64,000 nt of DNA from Thiomicrorhabdus sp. 6S3-12 (GTDB taxonomy: Bacteria > Pseudomonadota > Gammaproteobacteria > Thiomicrospirales > Thiomicrospiraceae). This document shows, one piece after another, positions 16,668-26,520 of this stretch; within the stretch, counting starts at the first letter, position 1; every line of letters starts with the position of its first letter. Made by a program: the position numbers and the translations under genes. The notes below the pieces were generated by a model. That model was not told the origin of the DNA. It searched no databases and worked only from the letters and a program-made list of their open reading frames with translations. The stretch spans positions 1 through 64,000 of the forward strand of contig NZ_JAGETW010000005.1 in NCBI RefSeq assembly GCF_017571475.1, read 5' to 3'.

Positions 16668-17201
16668 TCAACATTCAGCAATCAATTCAATCAGATCGGT
16701 TTCGCCAAAGTCGACACCACATTGCGACAGCAAAGTCGTCACTTGCCCCCGGTGATGCACTTGGTGCAGGAAGAGGTGGGTGATCAGGCATGGCAAAGGT
16801 TTTGAAAAACGCTCTCCTGCCATATTGGTATAGGAAATACATTCCCGCATTGCCTCTTCGTCCAGGTTGCCGATCCAATCAATAATGACGGCATCTATTT
16901 TTTTCCGCTCTTTATGAAGTTTACTTAAATCTGCAAACAAACAGCTGTCCAATGACGCTGGTTTAGCCAATTGATTGACGTAAGCGAGCGCTTTTTGCGA
17001 AGATGGATGGGCGCCGAAACGTTTTAACCAAATAATGTCACCGACGAGAATATGATTCAAAGTCCCCAGGATGGATTTGAAAAAAGCCCCTTGATCTTGC
17101 TTCAATTGCGCTGCGGATAAGTTTGCACAGGCTTCGTATTGACGTTGATTCATTAAACGGTTGTAGTCGGCCTGAAGGGCAAATTCGTTTAGTTGTGACA
17201 T
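16668..17201 (-). CDS. DinB/YfiT-like putative metalloenzyme
   Basis: 177 residues, a four-helix-bundle DinB-superfamily protein. Candidate metal-binding histidines are the His in LGTLNHILVGDIIWLKRF and those in ITHLFLHQVHHRGQ, the expected triad. The Bacillus DinB founder is DNA-damage-induced, and relatives act as thiol-dependent transferases; the substrate here is unknown. Monocistronic. Confidence 0.85.
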   Translation of the reverse strand: MSQLNEFALQADYNRLMNQRQYEACANLSAAQLKQDQGAFFKSILGTLNHILVGDIIWLKRFGAHPSSQKALAYVNQLAKPASLDSCLFADLSKLHKERKKIDAVIIDWIGNLDEEAMRECISYTNMAGERFSKPLPCLITHLFLHQVHHRGQVTTLLSQCGVDFGETDLIELIAEC

Positions 17202-17393
17202 GAGGGAATCCTTGTAGGCAAGAGGTGAGCTCGTTGTTTTTGTCTAAAATGCCCTGACCTTGAGGTTTGCCATGTGGCGCTTAAAGAAGTTAAGAATCCA
17301 TTCTAACAAGAGACGGTTGTGTATTTTGCAATCCCCGAAGGAATACTTTAATGGCAAGACTCCTTCATCTCTGGTCGCCAGATTTGGCAATGC

Positions 17394-17927
17394 TCAAAAT
17401 TCGTTAAGCTGGAGAGTGCTGTTATGCGCACGATAGTGTTTGACGAGTGCATTTTTCCAGATTTCCGCATCACGCGGTAAGCCACCGGAAAGATAAGTTT
17501 CCACTTGTTTGCGAACGTTTGTCGTAAATTCTTCAGAAATCGCAAGACCGGCTTCCAAGTTGTCCGCACTGAAATGGAACTGATGATTGCTGGCAACCGA
17601 AAATATCCATTCCAAAGCTTGCGGTTTGACTTCTACGCGTTCAAATTCGGCCTGACGTTCGACTGTTCTTCCGTCCGGTTCGTACCAATAGCCGAAATCT
17701 TCTAATAACCGGCGTTCGTCCCCGGCAATGCACCAATGCGCTATTTCATGCAGCGCCGAAGAGAAGAATCCGTGGGCAAACACTATCCGGTGATGGGGAT
17801 AGCTCTGATCCGCTGGTCGGTATATGGGTTCTGGCTCGCAGCAGACCAGTTCGGTGTTATGCGTCTCGAGAAAGGTTGTATTAAACAGTTTGATGAGCGT
17901 TTTGATATCGCTTGATGTGTTGTTCAT
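17394..17927 (-). CDS. epmC: Elongation factor P hydroxylase
   Basis: 177 residues matching EpmC/YfcM, which hydroxylates the beta-lysylated lysine of elongation factor P. The metal motif HEIAHW (H60-E61...H64) and FGYWYEPDGRTVERQAEFE are characteristic. EpmA and EpmB, needed for the prior lysylation, are not in this window. Confidence 0.92.
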   Translation of the reverse strand: MNNTSSDIKTLIKLFNTTFLETHNTELVCCEPEPIYRPADQSYPHHRIVFAHGFFSSALHEIAHWCIAGDERRLLEDFGYWYEPDGRTVERQAEFERVEVKPQALEWIFSVASNHQFHFSADNLEAGLAISEEFTTNVRKQVETYLSGGLPRDAEIWKNALVKHYRAHNSTLQLNEF

Positions 17928-18139
17928 AAGATAAGTTATAAAAAAAGAGAATTTAGATTAATCCGTTCAGCTTTGCCTGGGTTTTGGGTTCAGTTTATCC
18001 GCTTGTCCAGATATCGCTGTTTCAAGGCGTAATGGTCATCTTCTAACCGGGTAATCCATTCAAAGCGCGTAGACGTGCGGACTTCTGATAGGCCTCGACT
18101 CCTTCACGAGTCTTTCTCGACACCAGAACGGACGCTATT

Positions 18140-19021
18140 TTAGCGATCCGGTGTTTTGAGCTTACGGTAGAAATAGCTGCCGAAGTGCATTTGTGAAACG
18201 GCATCTTCCTGTCCCTGGTCTTTCTGCTGCAACTGGCTTGCCATCTGATTAATTTCCAGCAGGGTATTCAGGGCGCTTTCCTTGGCTTTGTTTTCGAGTA
18301 TTTCCACCGATTTCGGGGTCAGATTTTTGTAATATACCGAACGATCGAACATTGGCGCCGCTGCTGCAGCTTGCAGAGGATCTATCGGTTCATTGCTGTT
18401 CAGGCGCTGCAGATGCAGGTTGTGGTTGATGATTTCGATGTGATAGTGGATATTGCGACCGGCGAAAAAGATTTTCTCATCTTCGTCCTTGTCCGGAATA
18501 AAACTTTCAACACACAGGCTGACCTGGTTGTTCTTATCCTGTGTTACCAGACCTTGATGGAGCCAGTCATCGAGAACGGAACGGAAGTGCTTATCCTTGG
18601 ACACATCGTAAACCAGACTTTCAAAAGAGGGCTTGTCACCGCTGCGTGGCAGAACCCGCGGTTTATGGTTTTCATCGGTATAATCTTCGGATGCCTGCCA
18701 CAATGCAATGATCGCCGCACTGACTCCGGCTTTGATTTCCGGTTCACTGAGTTCGTCGGAGAGATTTTCCCGCAGACGTTTGACTTCTTTACGGTGAATT
18801 CCGGTCAAGAGACTGATGCGACTGTCCGTTAAGCGTTTTTCTTCCAGCTTGAAGGACTCTTCTGCAACCTCAATATAGATCTGTTTGAGCGCCTCGAGCA
18901 ATGACGTGTAGGTGATTCCTTTACTCAGAAGTAACTTGATTAAAGGCTTCAAAATGCTCTTTAGGGCGTGTTTAAAAGCACTGCTCAGTAAGGTTGGAGT
19001 TGCAGCTGTCTGTTGAGGCAT
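18140..19021 (-). CDS. DUF6502 family protein
   Basis: 293 residues, resembling DUF6502. The N-terminal half has a winged-helix look (TDSRISLLTGIHRKEVKRLR, residues about 64-83), consistent with DNA or protein binding. The C-terminal half includes YHIEIINHNLHLQRLN and a helical segment rich in Gln and Glu. No signal peptide or membrane span, so it should be cytoplasmic. Function unknown; a regulatory role is inference from the helix-turn-helix-like part. It diverges from hrpB. Confidence 0.7.
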   Translation of the reverse strand: MPQQTAATPTLLSSAFKHALKSILKPLIKLLLSKGITYTSLLEALKQIYIEVAEESFKLEEKRLTDSRISLLTGIHRKEVKRLRENLSDELSEPEIKAGVSAAIIALWQASEDYTDENHKPRVLPRSGDKPSFESLVYDVSKDKHFRSVLDDWLHQGLVTQDKNNQVSLCVESFIPDKDEDEKIFFAGRNIHYHIEIINHNLHLQRLNSNEPIDPLQAAAAAPMFDRSVYYKNLTPKSVEILENKAKESALNTLLEINQMASQLQQKDQGQEDAVSQMHFGSYFYRKLKTPDR

Positions 19022-19332
19022 ATAGATTTCAAAAAAATGTAAAAATTATTCTTATTTTAGCGTGTTGTAGATCGGGTAAGGTTAAATAAAATCTTATTGT
19101 GATACAAGTTTTTTTAATGCCTGAAACTTAAGTACCTGTAATGGCTGAAGTTTGTTTCCGGAAACGGTGACGGCAATTTCGCCGATGACGCTAAAAAGTG
19201 GTTTTCAGGTTAATTAAGAGGGCTTTGAGATAACAAAAAATCGAAATCCTGACCCTCTTGAAGTCATTAAAAAGTAAAATCACCGCGCAGAAACAGCCAA
19301 ATTTCCCATTTTACAGCGATTACCCGATTGTT
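19022..19332. other. Intergenic region between divergent DUF6502 and hrpB genes
   Basis: AT-rich, no coding sequence. AAGAGGG (19216-19222) can pair with CCCTCTT (19253-19259) across a 30-base loop in the hrpB leader; this is the only structure noted. Promoters for both genes must lie here but none is clear. Confidence 0.4.
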
Positions 19333-21831
19333 ATGAATCTACCGATTGACGCCATTATCCCAGATTTACTTGAACAGCTTAAAGGTGTTCAACAGCTTGT
19401 GTTGCAGGCCGAACCCGGGGCCGGTAAGTCGACTCAGGTGCCTTTGGCTCTGTTAGCGTCGCCGCTCTTCGAGAACAAGAAAATTCTGATGTTGGAACCG
19501 CGTCGTCTGGCGGCAAAACGACTGGCGGAATTTTTGGCTCAGCAGCTCGGTGAAGACGTCGGTCACAGAGTCGGCTATCGGATTCGCAACGAGAATAGGG
19601 TTTCAAAACAGACCCGTCTGGAAGTACTGACCGAAGGGGTGTTGACGCGTCTGATCCAAAAAGATCCTGAAATGGAAGGCGTCGGTCTGGTTATATTCGA
19701 TGAATTCCACGAGCGAAATCTGCAGGCTGACTTGGGATTAAGTCTGTTATTGGAGATACAGCAGGGATTGCGCGATGATCTGAAATGCCTGATTATGTCG
19801 GCTACGCTGGATCAGGAAGAAATCGGGCGCTTCTTGCCGGTCGCCGGCTTCATTTCCTGTCCCGGGCGGACTTTTCCGGTGGACATCTTCTATCATCCCG
19901 CGCCATCGCAAACCCCATTGCATCGTTTTCCGCAGCTTCCAGGTGTGCTCTCGCGAGCATTACAGGAATCGGATGGAGACATATTGCTATTTCTGGCCGG
20001 GCAGGGCGAGATTCTCAAGGCGATACAGGAATGCGAATCGATCTGTAACCGGTTTGAAGCACTTGCTCTGCCTCTGTACGGGAGTCTGAACAGTAAACAG
20101 CAGGACGAGGTTTTTAAGAAGACCGCGCAACGAAAAGTGATTTTCAGCACTAATATTGCCGAAACATCAATTACCTTGGAAGGTATTACGGCAGTGATCG
20201 ATTCTGGGTTGCAGAAAATAGTGAATTATGACCCGAACGTCGGCATGAGCCGTCTGCAATTACAGCGCGTCAGTAAAGCGTCGGCGACTCAGCGAATGGG
20301 ACGCGCCGGGCGTGTTCGAGCAGGTCGCTGTTATCGTCTTTGGAGCGAAACCCAACAGCAGGGACTGAATGAGCACGATGCTCCGGAGATTTGTCGCGCG
20401 GATCTGGCGAGCCTGCGAATGGAATTGGCGCAATGGGGGGGGGCGACAGCTGAGGAAATCGACTGGCTAACCCCTCCTCCCAAAGCACATATTGCTGCGG
20501 CGGAGACGACTTTGCTGCAACTGCAATTACTGACCGAGCAGGGCCGGCTGACTGCACAAGGGGAGGCGGCAATAGCTCTGCACCCGGAACCGCGTTTGGC
20601 TAAATTACTGTTAGTAGCACGGGAAAAAGAGTGCCTCGCTTTAGGTTGCGATCTGGTGGCCCTGTTACAAGAGGGCGATCCTGCTCGGGATCGTAATCAA
20701 GCGGATACAGTAGATATTGAATTGCGATTGCATTGGCTGTGGCAGGCGATGAAAGATAAGACGGCTGCTAAGCGACTGCATTATGCCCGCTGGCAGAATT
20801 TTCAGCGCACCAGAAATCGTCTGTACCGTCGTTTTGATTTGGATGAGAACCTTTCCGGCGAAACACAGGTTGATCAGGCAGGTGTTCTGCTGGCGTTGGC
20901 ATTTCCCGATCGAATCGGTAAGCAGAGAGGGCGAAGCGGTCATTACAAGCTGGCTAATGGGCGCGGTGTGGCTTTGCCGGAGAACGACGCTTTGCAGAGT
21001 GAGTATATTGTCGCTTTACAGGTCGATGCCGCCACTGATAGTAGAACTCAGCAAGGAAGAGTCTTCTCTGCCGCCGCATTAGATTGGCTGAGCGTTGCTC
21101 CTGAATTGCCGTTGCACGAAGAATGTTCGGTGTATTTTGATTCTCAAAAACAGCGGGTTGTCGCGCAGCAGGCGCTTTGGCTGGGTCAGCTGCTGGTTAA
21201 ATCCCGCGAGTCCCGGGAGGTTCCAAACGATGCAGCGCAAGCCTGTTTATTACAGGCGGTGCAGAAAGATCTGAGTCTGCTTCCCTGGAAAAAATCGGCA
21301 CAGTCGCTGCTCGAAAGAGCAGGGTGGCTGGCACAGTTTCCCGGATTTGAGTCGCTGGATGTATTAAGCGAGAAAGCGTTGAGCGAGTCGATGGAATGGC
21401 TCGAACCTTATACGCTAGGTATGAGCAGCGTGGCCGAATTGCAAAAACTCAATCTGGCGCAGATTTTACAATCGATTCTGGCGTACAGCGATTTGCAACT
21501 TTTGGAGAAGGAAGCGCCGGAGCACTATACTGCTCCCACGGGGCGTGATTACGTTATTGCTTATTCGCAATCTCAGGCCAAAGTCTCTTTACAACTGCAA
21601 CAGTTATTCGGTGAACTGGCTTCGCCAAGGCTGGCCGACGGACAAGTCGGGCTGACGTTTGAACTGCTTTCTCCGGCGCAGAGACCGATTCAGACTACGG
21701 CGGATCTGGCCAATTTCTGGCAAACTTCCTACTTCGAGGTGGCTAAAGAGATGCGTGGCCGCTATCCGAAGCATCGCTGGCCGGATGAACCTTTAAAAGA
21801 AAAAGCGGGCGCTTCAATTAAAAGAAAGTAG
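19333..21831 (+). CDS. hrpB: ATP-dependent DExH-box RNA helicase HrpB
   Basis: 832 residues from the chosen start. Helicase motifs in order: EPGAGKSTQVPLALL (motif I), LEPRRLAAKRLA (Ia), DEFHER (II), MSATLDQEEIGRF (III), STNIAETSITLEGI (V) and QRMGRAGRVRAGRCYRLW (VI). These are followed by the HA2 domain and the HrpB-specific C-terminal region ending ELLSPAQRPIQTTADLANFW...MRGRYPKHRWPDEP. I chose ATG at 19333 because MNLPIDAIIPDLLEQL matches the family N-terminus; an upstream in-frame TTG at 19258 adds 25 unrelated residues. The cellular role of HrpB is poorly defined. Monocistronic. Confidence 0.93.
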   Translation: MNLPIDAIIPDLLEQLKGVQQLVLQAEPGAGKSTQVPLALLASPLFENKKILMLEPRRLAAKRLAEFLAQQLGEDVGHRVGYRIRNENRVSKQTRLEVLTEGVLTRLIQKDPEMEGVGLVIFDEFHERNLQADLGLSLLLEIQQGLRDDLKCLIMSATLDQEEIGRFLPVAGFISCPGRTFPVDIFYHPAPSQTPLHRFPQLPGVLSRALQESDGDILLFLAGQGEILKAIQECESICNRFEALALPLYGSLNSKQQDEVFKKTAQRKVIFSTNIAETSITLEGITAVIDSGLQKIVNYDPNVGMSRLQLQRVSKASATQRMGRAGRVRAGRCYRLWSETQQQGLNEHDAPEICRADLASLRMELAQWGGATAEEIDWLTPPPKAHIAAAETTLLQLQLLTEQGRLTAQGEAAIALHPEPRLAKLLLVAREKECLALGCDLVALLQEGDPARDRNQADTVDIELRLHWLWQAMKDKTAAKRLHYARWQNFQRTRNRLYRRFDLDENLSGETQVDQAGVLLALAFPDRIGKQRGRSGHYKLANGRGVALPENDALQSEYIVALQVDAATDSRTQQGRVFSAAALDWLSVAPELPLHEECSVYFDSQKQRVVAQQALWLGQLLVKSRESREVPNDAAQACLLQAVQKDLSLLPWKKSAQSLLERAGWLAQFPGFESLDVLSEKALSESMEWLEPYTLGMSSVAELQKLNLAQILQSILAYSDLQLLEKEAPEHYTAPTGRDYVIAYSQSQAKVSLQLQQLFGELASPRLADGQVGLTFELLSPAQRPIQTTADLANFWQTSYFEVAKEMRGRYPKHRWPDEPLKEKAGASIKRK

Positions 21832-21869
21832 GCGAGCCATTGCGGTTTGCAATGTCATTAAAGATGGGC

Positions 21870-21909
21870 AAAAAAAGAGCCGCTTCCCGGAGAGAGAAAC
21901 GGCTCTTTG
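21870..21909. terminator. Bidirectional terminator between hrpB and hemL
   Basis: AGAGCCG (21876-21882) pairs with CGGCTCT (21900-21906). A-run on the left and T residues on the right allow it to serve both convergent genes. Confidence 0.75.
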
Positions 21910-21940
21910 AGCATAATAGCGATTAACTTTTTAAGCGCAA

Positions 21941-23221
21941 TTACAGCGTTTTCATTACTTTGGCTGCGGCATCGATGGTTGCCTGAATATCTTCTTCGCT
22001 GTGCGCCAGAGAGACGAATCCGGCTTCGAAAGCGGATGGTGCCAGATAAACGCCTTCGTTCAGCATGCCGTGATAGAACTTTTTAAAACGTTCCATATCA
22101 CCCTGTGCAACCTGAGCGAAACGGGAAATGTTTTTCTCGTTGCTGAAGAAGTAACCGAACATGCCGCCAACCTGATTGGTTGTGAACGCAATGCCTGCAT
22201 CATCTGCCGCCTTTTGCAGTCCTGCGCAAAGTTTGGCGGTTTTCGCGCTTAAATCTTCAAAGAAGCCTGGAGCGGAAATCAATTCCAGCGTTTTCAGGCC
22301 GGCCGCCATGGCCAGAGGGTTACCGGAAAGGGTTCCGGCCTGATAAACCGGGCCAAGCGGTGCGATGTGCGACATAATCTCTTTTTTACCGCCGAAGGAA
22401 CCGACCGGCATTCCGCCGCCGATAACTTTACCGTAAGTGGTCAAGTCCGGAGTAATCCCGTAATAGCCTTGCGCACCTTGCAGGTGAACGCGGAAGCCGC
22501 ACATAACTTCGTCGAAAATCAATACACTACCGTGCTCGTCGCATACCTCGCGCAAGGTCTGTAGAAACCCTTCTTCCGGTGGAATGCAGTTCATATTCCC
22601 GGCAACCGGCTCAACGATAATACAGGCGATCTGGTCGCCGATCTCGGAGAAGACTTTTCGGACTTCATCGGCGTCGTTATGGGTCAGCGTCAAGGTCGAT
22701 TCTGCCAATGCTTTTGGCACGCCCGGCGAGGACGGAACGCCCAATGTCAGGGCTCCGGAACCTGCTTTTACCAATAGCGAGTCGGAGTGACCGTGGTAAC
22801 AGCCTTCGAATTTAACGATTTTGTCACGCCCTGTATAACCACGCGCCAGACGGATTGCCGTCATGGTTGCCTCGGTTCCCGAGCTGACCATGCGCACCAT
22901 GTCGATTGACGGAATCAGGTCGCAGACCAGATCCGCCATAGTGGTTTCGATTTTGGTCGGTGCGCCGAAGCTTAAACCGTCAACCGCGCGTTCCTGGACA
23001 GTCTGGATCACTTCCGGATGTGCGTGCCCCAGAATCGCCGGACCCCATGAGCCGACATAGTCGATGTATTGCTTGTCGTCTTCGTCGGTCAGATAGGCGC
23101 CTTTTGCCGCCTTGAAAAAGACCGGATCTCCGCCGACGCTCTTGAAAGCGCGAACCGGAGAGTTGACGCCGCCGGGAATATGTTTCTGGGCTGCAATAAA
23201 CAGGTCGTGTGATTTGCTCAT
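21941..23221 (-). CDS. hemL: Glutamate-1-semialdehyde 2,1-aminomutase
   Basis: 426-residue PLP enzyme, full length, making 5-aminolevulinate for heme by the C5 pathway. K265 in [18 protein letters not shown] is the PLP lysine; [20 protein letters not shown] and [16 protein letters not shown] are family landmarks. It lies 65 bp after thiE on the same strand, a common pairing in proteobacteria. Start ATG is preceded by a weak AAAGGAT element. Confidence 0.97.
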   Translation of the reverse strand: MSKSHDLFIAAQKHIPGGVNSPVRAFKSVGGDPVFFKAAKGAYLTDEDDKQYIDYVGSWGPAILGHAHPEVIQTVQERAVDGLSFGAPTKIETTMADLVCDLIPSIDMVRMVSSGTEATMTAIRLARGYTGRDKIVKFEGCYHGHSDSLLVKAGSGALTLGVPSSPGVPKALAESTLTLTHNDADEVRKVFSEIGDQIACIIVEPVAGNMNCIPPEEGFLQTLREVCDEHGSVLIFDEVMCGFRVHLQGAQGYYGITPDLTTYGKVIGGGMPVGSFGGKKEIMSHIAPLGPVYQAGTLSGNPLAMAAGLKTLELISAPGFFEDLSAKTAKLCAGLQKAADDAGIAFTTNQVGGMFGYFFSNEKNISRFAQVAQGDMERFKKFYHGMLNEGVYLAPSAFEAGFVSLAHSEEDIQATIDAAAKVMKTL

Positions 23222-23286
23222 AAAAATATCCTTTGTTAGTTGCGCTGTCCGGAAGTCGGGCGCGGCAGATTTCTGAAGTGGCGCTA

Positions 23287-23934
23287 TTATAACGTGAATT
23301 GTGCGCTGATTTGTCGGCTTGCCTCGGTAATCGCTGTTTGTGTGCCGTGTGCAAAGACAGCTTGAATAACGGCAACCGAATCGGCGCCGTTCCGGATTGC
23401 CTGACGAGCGTTATGCCGGTCGATACCGCCGATGGCGACAATCGGGATTGTCAGTAGTTCTCTGGCCTGGATTAAAGTGTCTAAGTCGGCCTGAGGGGCG
23501 CTGGGTTTGCTCTTGGAAGGAAAGAAACGGCCAAAAGCGACATAATCCGCACCGGCCAGCTGCATCTGTTGCGCGCGCTGCAGACTGTTGTAGCAGGAGA
23601 TGCCGATAATGGCGTTTGGGCCGAGAATCTCTCTGGCCGATTCGATGGCCGAATCGTCTTTACCAAGATGAACACCGTCCGCCTGCACGGTTTTCGCCAA
23701 CTGAATGTCATCGTTAATAATAAAACAGACGTTATGCTGCCGACACAGGGTGGCCAGACGGTTGGCCATTTTGATCTGAACTTCGGCACTTTGCGTTTTG
23801 TCGCGATATTGGAGGACTCTGGCTCCGCCCTCAATGGCGGCTTCAGCTTTGGCAAGCAGCAGGTTGTTCGGGCAGAGCGCCGGGTCGGTGATGGCATACA
23901 GCCCTTGAATTTGAGGTTTGCTATCTGTGTTCAT
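23287..23934 (-). CDS. thiE: Thiamine-phosphate synthase
   Basis: 215-residue TIM-barrel enzyme that couples the pyrimidine and thiazole moieties to thiamine phosphate. Signatures: LQYRDKTQS (40-48), [20 protein letters not shown], and [18 protein letters not shown], with the terminal [12 protein letters not shown]. First gene of a pair with hemL. No TPP riboswitch is recognisable upstream. Confidence 0.94.
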   Translation of the reverse strand: MNTDSKPQIQGLYAITDPALCPNNLLLAKAEAAIEGGARVLQYRDKTQSAEVQIKMANRLATLCRQHNVCFIINDDIQLAKTVQADGVHLGKDDSAIESAREILGPNAIIGISCYNSLQRAQQMQLAGADYVAFGRFFPSKSKPSAPQADLDTLIQARELLTIPIVAIGGIDRHNARQAIRNGADSVAVIQAVFAHGTQTAITEASRQISAQFTL

Positions 23935-23960
23935 GGAATTCTTTACAGAGACTTTAAATA

Positions 23961-23984
23961 AAAAAAGCCTCAGTTGCGAGGCTT
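23961..23984 (-). terminator. Terminator after the TlpA-family gene
   Basis: GCCTC (23967-23971) pairs with GAGGC (23978-23982). On the minus strand it is followed by a T-run (plus-strand AAAAAAA). It separates the TlpA gene from thiE. Confidence 0.75.
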
Positions 23985-24003
23985 TTCGGCGTTAAGCAGC
24001 AGC

Positions 24004-24507
24004 TTAAAACTGCGGGCTCATCTGTTTTATACGTTCGGTGACATCCGCAAAATGCAGCTCACCAACCTGTTTGTAGACGATTTTGCCGTTAGGGGCGATC
24101 AGAAAGCTGGTCGGAGTCAGAAGGACGTCACCAAAGGATTTGGCGATTTTACCGTCTTTATCCATCACGAAAACAAACGGGTAGGGGTTGGCCTGAACGA
24201 ATTTCTGTACCTGCTCCTGCGGATCATACTCCATAGAGATGGCAATCAATTCGAAACGGTCGCCCAGCTCCTGTTTCATTTTTGCCATATCCGGCATTTC
24301 CTGAATACAGCTTGGACAAGAGGTCGCCCAGAAATTGACCAAAACCGGTTTTTTCGGTTTGTTAAGGGCAATCTCCTCGCCTTGGTTATTAGTGACCATG
24401 ACTTCCGGGGCTTTTCCGAGACCGTCGGAAAAAACCGTGACGTAAACCAGAGTCGCTAAAAGGCCGATTACGACCACGCCAAATAGCTTACTACCAATAT
24501 TCTGCAT
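24004..24507 (-). CDS. TlpA/ResA-like membrane-anchored thiol-disulfide oxidoreductase
   Basis: 167 residues: an uncleaved N-terminal membrane anchor (about 7-27), then a periplasmic thioredoxin fold with active site WATSCPSC (C64, C67) and FLIAPNGKIVYKQVGEL near the cis-Pro region (PTSF). The CPSC dipeptide differs from the common CPPC. Likely reduces disulfides in periplasmic proteins, for example during cytochrome c maturation. Good Shine-Dalgarno AAGGAG. Confidence 0.88.
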   Translation of the reverse strand: MQNIGSKLFGVVVIGLLATLVYVTVFSDGLGKAPEVMVTNNQGEEIALNKPKKPVLVNFWATSCPSCIQEMPDMAKMKQELGDRFELIAISMEYDPQEQVQKFVQANPYPFVFVMDKDGKIAKSFGDVLLTPTSFLIAPNGKIVYKQVGELHFADVTERIKQMSPQF

Positions 24508-24590
24508 TTTTCACTCCTTAAAGCGGAAGGGACGCGAGTAATCCGCGGACCTCACTCTGGGTTGTACAGCTATTATATTTCTCTGCTCAA

Positions 24591-25253
24591 TTAAGCGGTG
24601 ATGGTTTCAACGCCGTCTTTGGTTCCGCATAGGAAAATATCCGCTTTGCGAGCGGCAAACAGTCCGTTGGTAACTACGCCGACGATGCTGTTCAGTTCGG
24701 TTTCCATTGCGACCGGGTCAACGATTTGCAGACCGTGGATGTCCAGAATGACATTGCCGTTGTCAGTGGTGAAACCGTCACGCAGAACCGGTTCGCCGCC
24801 GAAACGCTTGACGATTTCACGCGCAACATAGCTGCGAGCCATCGGAATAACTTCGACCGGAAGCGGGAATTTACCCAATACGTCGACTTTTTTCGAATCA
24901 TCAGCGATACAGACAAATTTATCGGCTACCGCCAGCACGATCTTCTCGCGGGTCAGCGCGCCGCCACCACCTTTAACCAGGTGCAGGCCAGGATCGGCTT
25001 CGTCCGCGCCGTCGATGTATACCGACATTTGATCTACACTGTTCAGATCAAAAACCGGAATGCCATGACCTTTCAAGCGTTCAGCCGTTGCTTCCGAACT
25101 GGCAACCGTACCTTTGATTTGCCCTTTGATCTTGGCCAGCTCATCGATAAAGAAGTTGGCAGTTGAACCGGTACCGACGCCGATAATGGTGTCCGGAACG
25201 ACATATTCAATGGCTGCCTGTGCGACTTTCAATTTCAATTCATCTTGTGTCAT
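24591..25253 (-). CDS. rpiA: Ribose-5-phosphate isomerase A
   Basis: 220 residues, full length. [17 protein letters not shown] (substrate-phosphate loop), [24 protein letters not shown] (catalytic region) and [14 protein letters not shown] are diagnostic. Interconverts ribose-5-phosphate and ribulose-5-phosphate in the pentose-phosphate and Calvin cycles. The Shine-Dalgarno is AAGGA. Confidence 0.97.
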   Translation of the reverse strand: MTQDELKLKVAQAAIEYVVPDTIIGVGTGSTANFFIDELAKIKGQIKGTVASSEATAERLKGHGIPVFDLNSVDQMSVYIDGADEADPGLHLVKGGGGALTREKIVLAVADKFVCIADDSKKVDVLGKFPLPVEVIPMARSYVAREIVKRFGGEPVLRDGFTTDNGNVILDIHGLQIVDPVAMETELNSIVGVVTNGLFAARKADIFLCGTKDGVETITA

Positions 25254-25375
25254 GGTCGAGAATCCTTCATCAAAGTTATTATTTTATTTTCGTGTTTTTT
25301 AAAGCTAACTGGCTATTGTAATCAAATCCGGATGCATTGTATAGCGCCTGATCGAGGTGCAATTTTTATCCGGAT

Positions 25376-25413
25376 ATAAAAAAAGCCGGTAATTTCAATG
25401 GATTACCGGCTTT
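25376..25413 (-). terminator. Terminator after the Met-rich secreted protein gene
   Basis: Perfect 12-bp stem AAAGCCGGTAAT / ATTACCGGCTTT (25382-25393 and 25402-25413), preceded on the plus strand by an A-run that becomes the T-run on the minus strand. Confidence 0.85.
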
Positions 25414-25430
25414 ATCGAAGCAAACGCAGT

Positions 25431-25910
25431 TTAATGGTGCTTCAGAGTCGGTGATGGCTCAACCTCAGGGGCTGCAACTTCCAGCTCAGGAGGCAAAGCG
25501 CCCGGCTTACGTTCGTAAGTGGCAACCACCATTCCGGATTGCGTTACAAGGTACATATCTTCGTAGACATGCACTGTTTTGAATGTCATCGGACGGATCT
25601 GGCGTGACTGTTCGGCCATCGGTTTACCTTTGGCCATATACATTCCGCACATGGTCATACTGTTTTCCACTTTGCCCTGTGATACCAGCTTATGATCTTT
25701 AACGCTTAGCTGTCCGCGGATTTCCAACTCTTTGAAATACGCCTGACGCTGTTCGTCATTTGCTAGTGTTGAATACTCTACGCAAAGATCAAGCGTTTTT
25801 TTCTGTGGCAGTTCGCCGCCGCGATTCATTGGCGAATTTCCTGAAGCCATTGCCGACCCCATCGTGAAAGAGCCGATTAAAAGGGCAGTTGAAAGAATGC
25901 CGTTTTTCAT
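25431..25910 (-). CDS. Secreted Met-rich protein of unknown function beside copper chaperones
   Basis: 159 residues. Signal peptide MKNGILSTALLIGSFTMGSA, with cleavage likely after AMA. The mature protein has two cysteines (in LDLCVEY and MTMCGMYM) and a Met-rich central run (MTMCGMYMAKGKPM), then an acidic Pro-rich tail ending LKHH. I do not recognise a family. It lies last, about 90 bp after the PCu(A)C gene and on the same strand; Met, Cys and terminal His residues would suit copper binding, but that is inference. A strong terminator follows. Confidence 0.75.
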   Translation of the reverse strand: MKNGILSTALLIGSFTMGSAMASGNSPMNRGGELPQKKTLDLCVEYSTLANDEQRQAYFKELEIRGQLSVKDHKLVSQGKVENSMTMCGMYMAKGKPMAEQSRQIRPMTFKTVHVYEDMYLVTQSGMVVATYERKPGALPPELEVAAPEVEPSPTLKHH

Positions 25911-26001
25911 AATGCTTATCCTTGTTTTATGCAGGCAGTTGATTTTAAAGACTTTTAAAATATCAGTAAAGCCTTATTTAATTATCTCCCGATAATTCCG
26001 A

Positions 26002-26502
26002 TTAATGCATGCCGCTACCGCAGCGGTGCTGGCCCTTTTGCTGATTCTGCATGCCCATTCCCATAAAAGATTTTACCGGCATATCGACCTTTTTATGACT
26101 GCCGTCGGCGAATTTCAGGTCGACTGTGACGGTCTGTCCGACCTTGATCGGATTGTGCGGACCGATCAGCATAATGTGCAGACCGCCGGGTTTGAGCTCA
26201 GCGGTGCCGTTTGCAGGGATGGTGATTTTGTCAATCTGACGCATACGCATGACACCATTATCGTTGGTGTGGGTATGCAGCTCTACCGCTCTTGCGACTT
26301 CCGAGTTCGCCTGTACCAGATTAATATCTTCCGCGGAACTGTTTTTCAGTGTCATAAAGCTGGCCGATGCAGGTGCCGTTGGCGGAACTTCACGGGCAAA
26401 CGGGTTTTCGACAGTGATGTTATCCGCCTGTGAAGCCAGAGCGGCAAATGATGACAGGCTTGTGATAACACCGAAGGAGAGTGCGGCAAGTGTTTTTTTC
26501 AT
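26002..26502 (-). CDS. Periplasmic copper chaperone PCu(A)C
   Basis: 166 residues with signal peptide (1-23, cleaved near ALA-SQ). The full copper motif is present: H76-x10-M87-x21-H109-x-M111, inside a cupredoxin-like domain. It ends in a second His/Met-rich tail (QHRCGSGMH) that may add a metal site. This family delivers Cu(I) to the CuA or CuB centre of cytochrome oxidases, usually with Sco. It is 18 bp after the Sco gene, so the two are co-transcribed. Confidence 0.93.
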   Translation of the reverse strand: MKKTLAALSFGVITSLSSFAALASQADNITVENPFAREVPPTAPASASFMTLKNSSAEDINLVQANSEVARAVELHTHTNDNGVMRMRQIDKITIPANGTAELKPGGLHIMLIGPHNPIKVGQTVTVDLKFADGSHKKVDMPVKSFMGMGMQNQQKGQHRCGSGMH

Positions 26503-26520
26503 AAAAAGAGTTCTCGCTTT

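Noticed and set aside
17990-18103. Minus-strand frame with residues EWITRLEDDHYALKQRYLDK
   Set aside because: It looks protein-like and faintly resembles small coiled-coil proteins, but there is no start codon in frame after the preceding stop. It may be a remnant; I cannot support a gene.
22980-23441. Minus-strand ORF spanning the hemL-thiE junction
   Set aside because: Overlaps both clear genes in another frame; Arg/Ser-rich composition typical of shadow frames.
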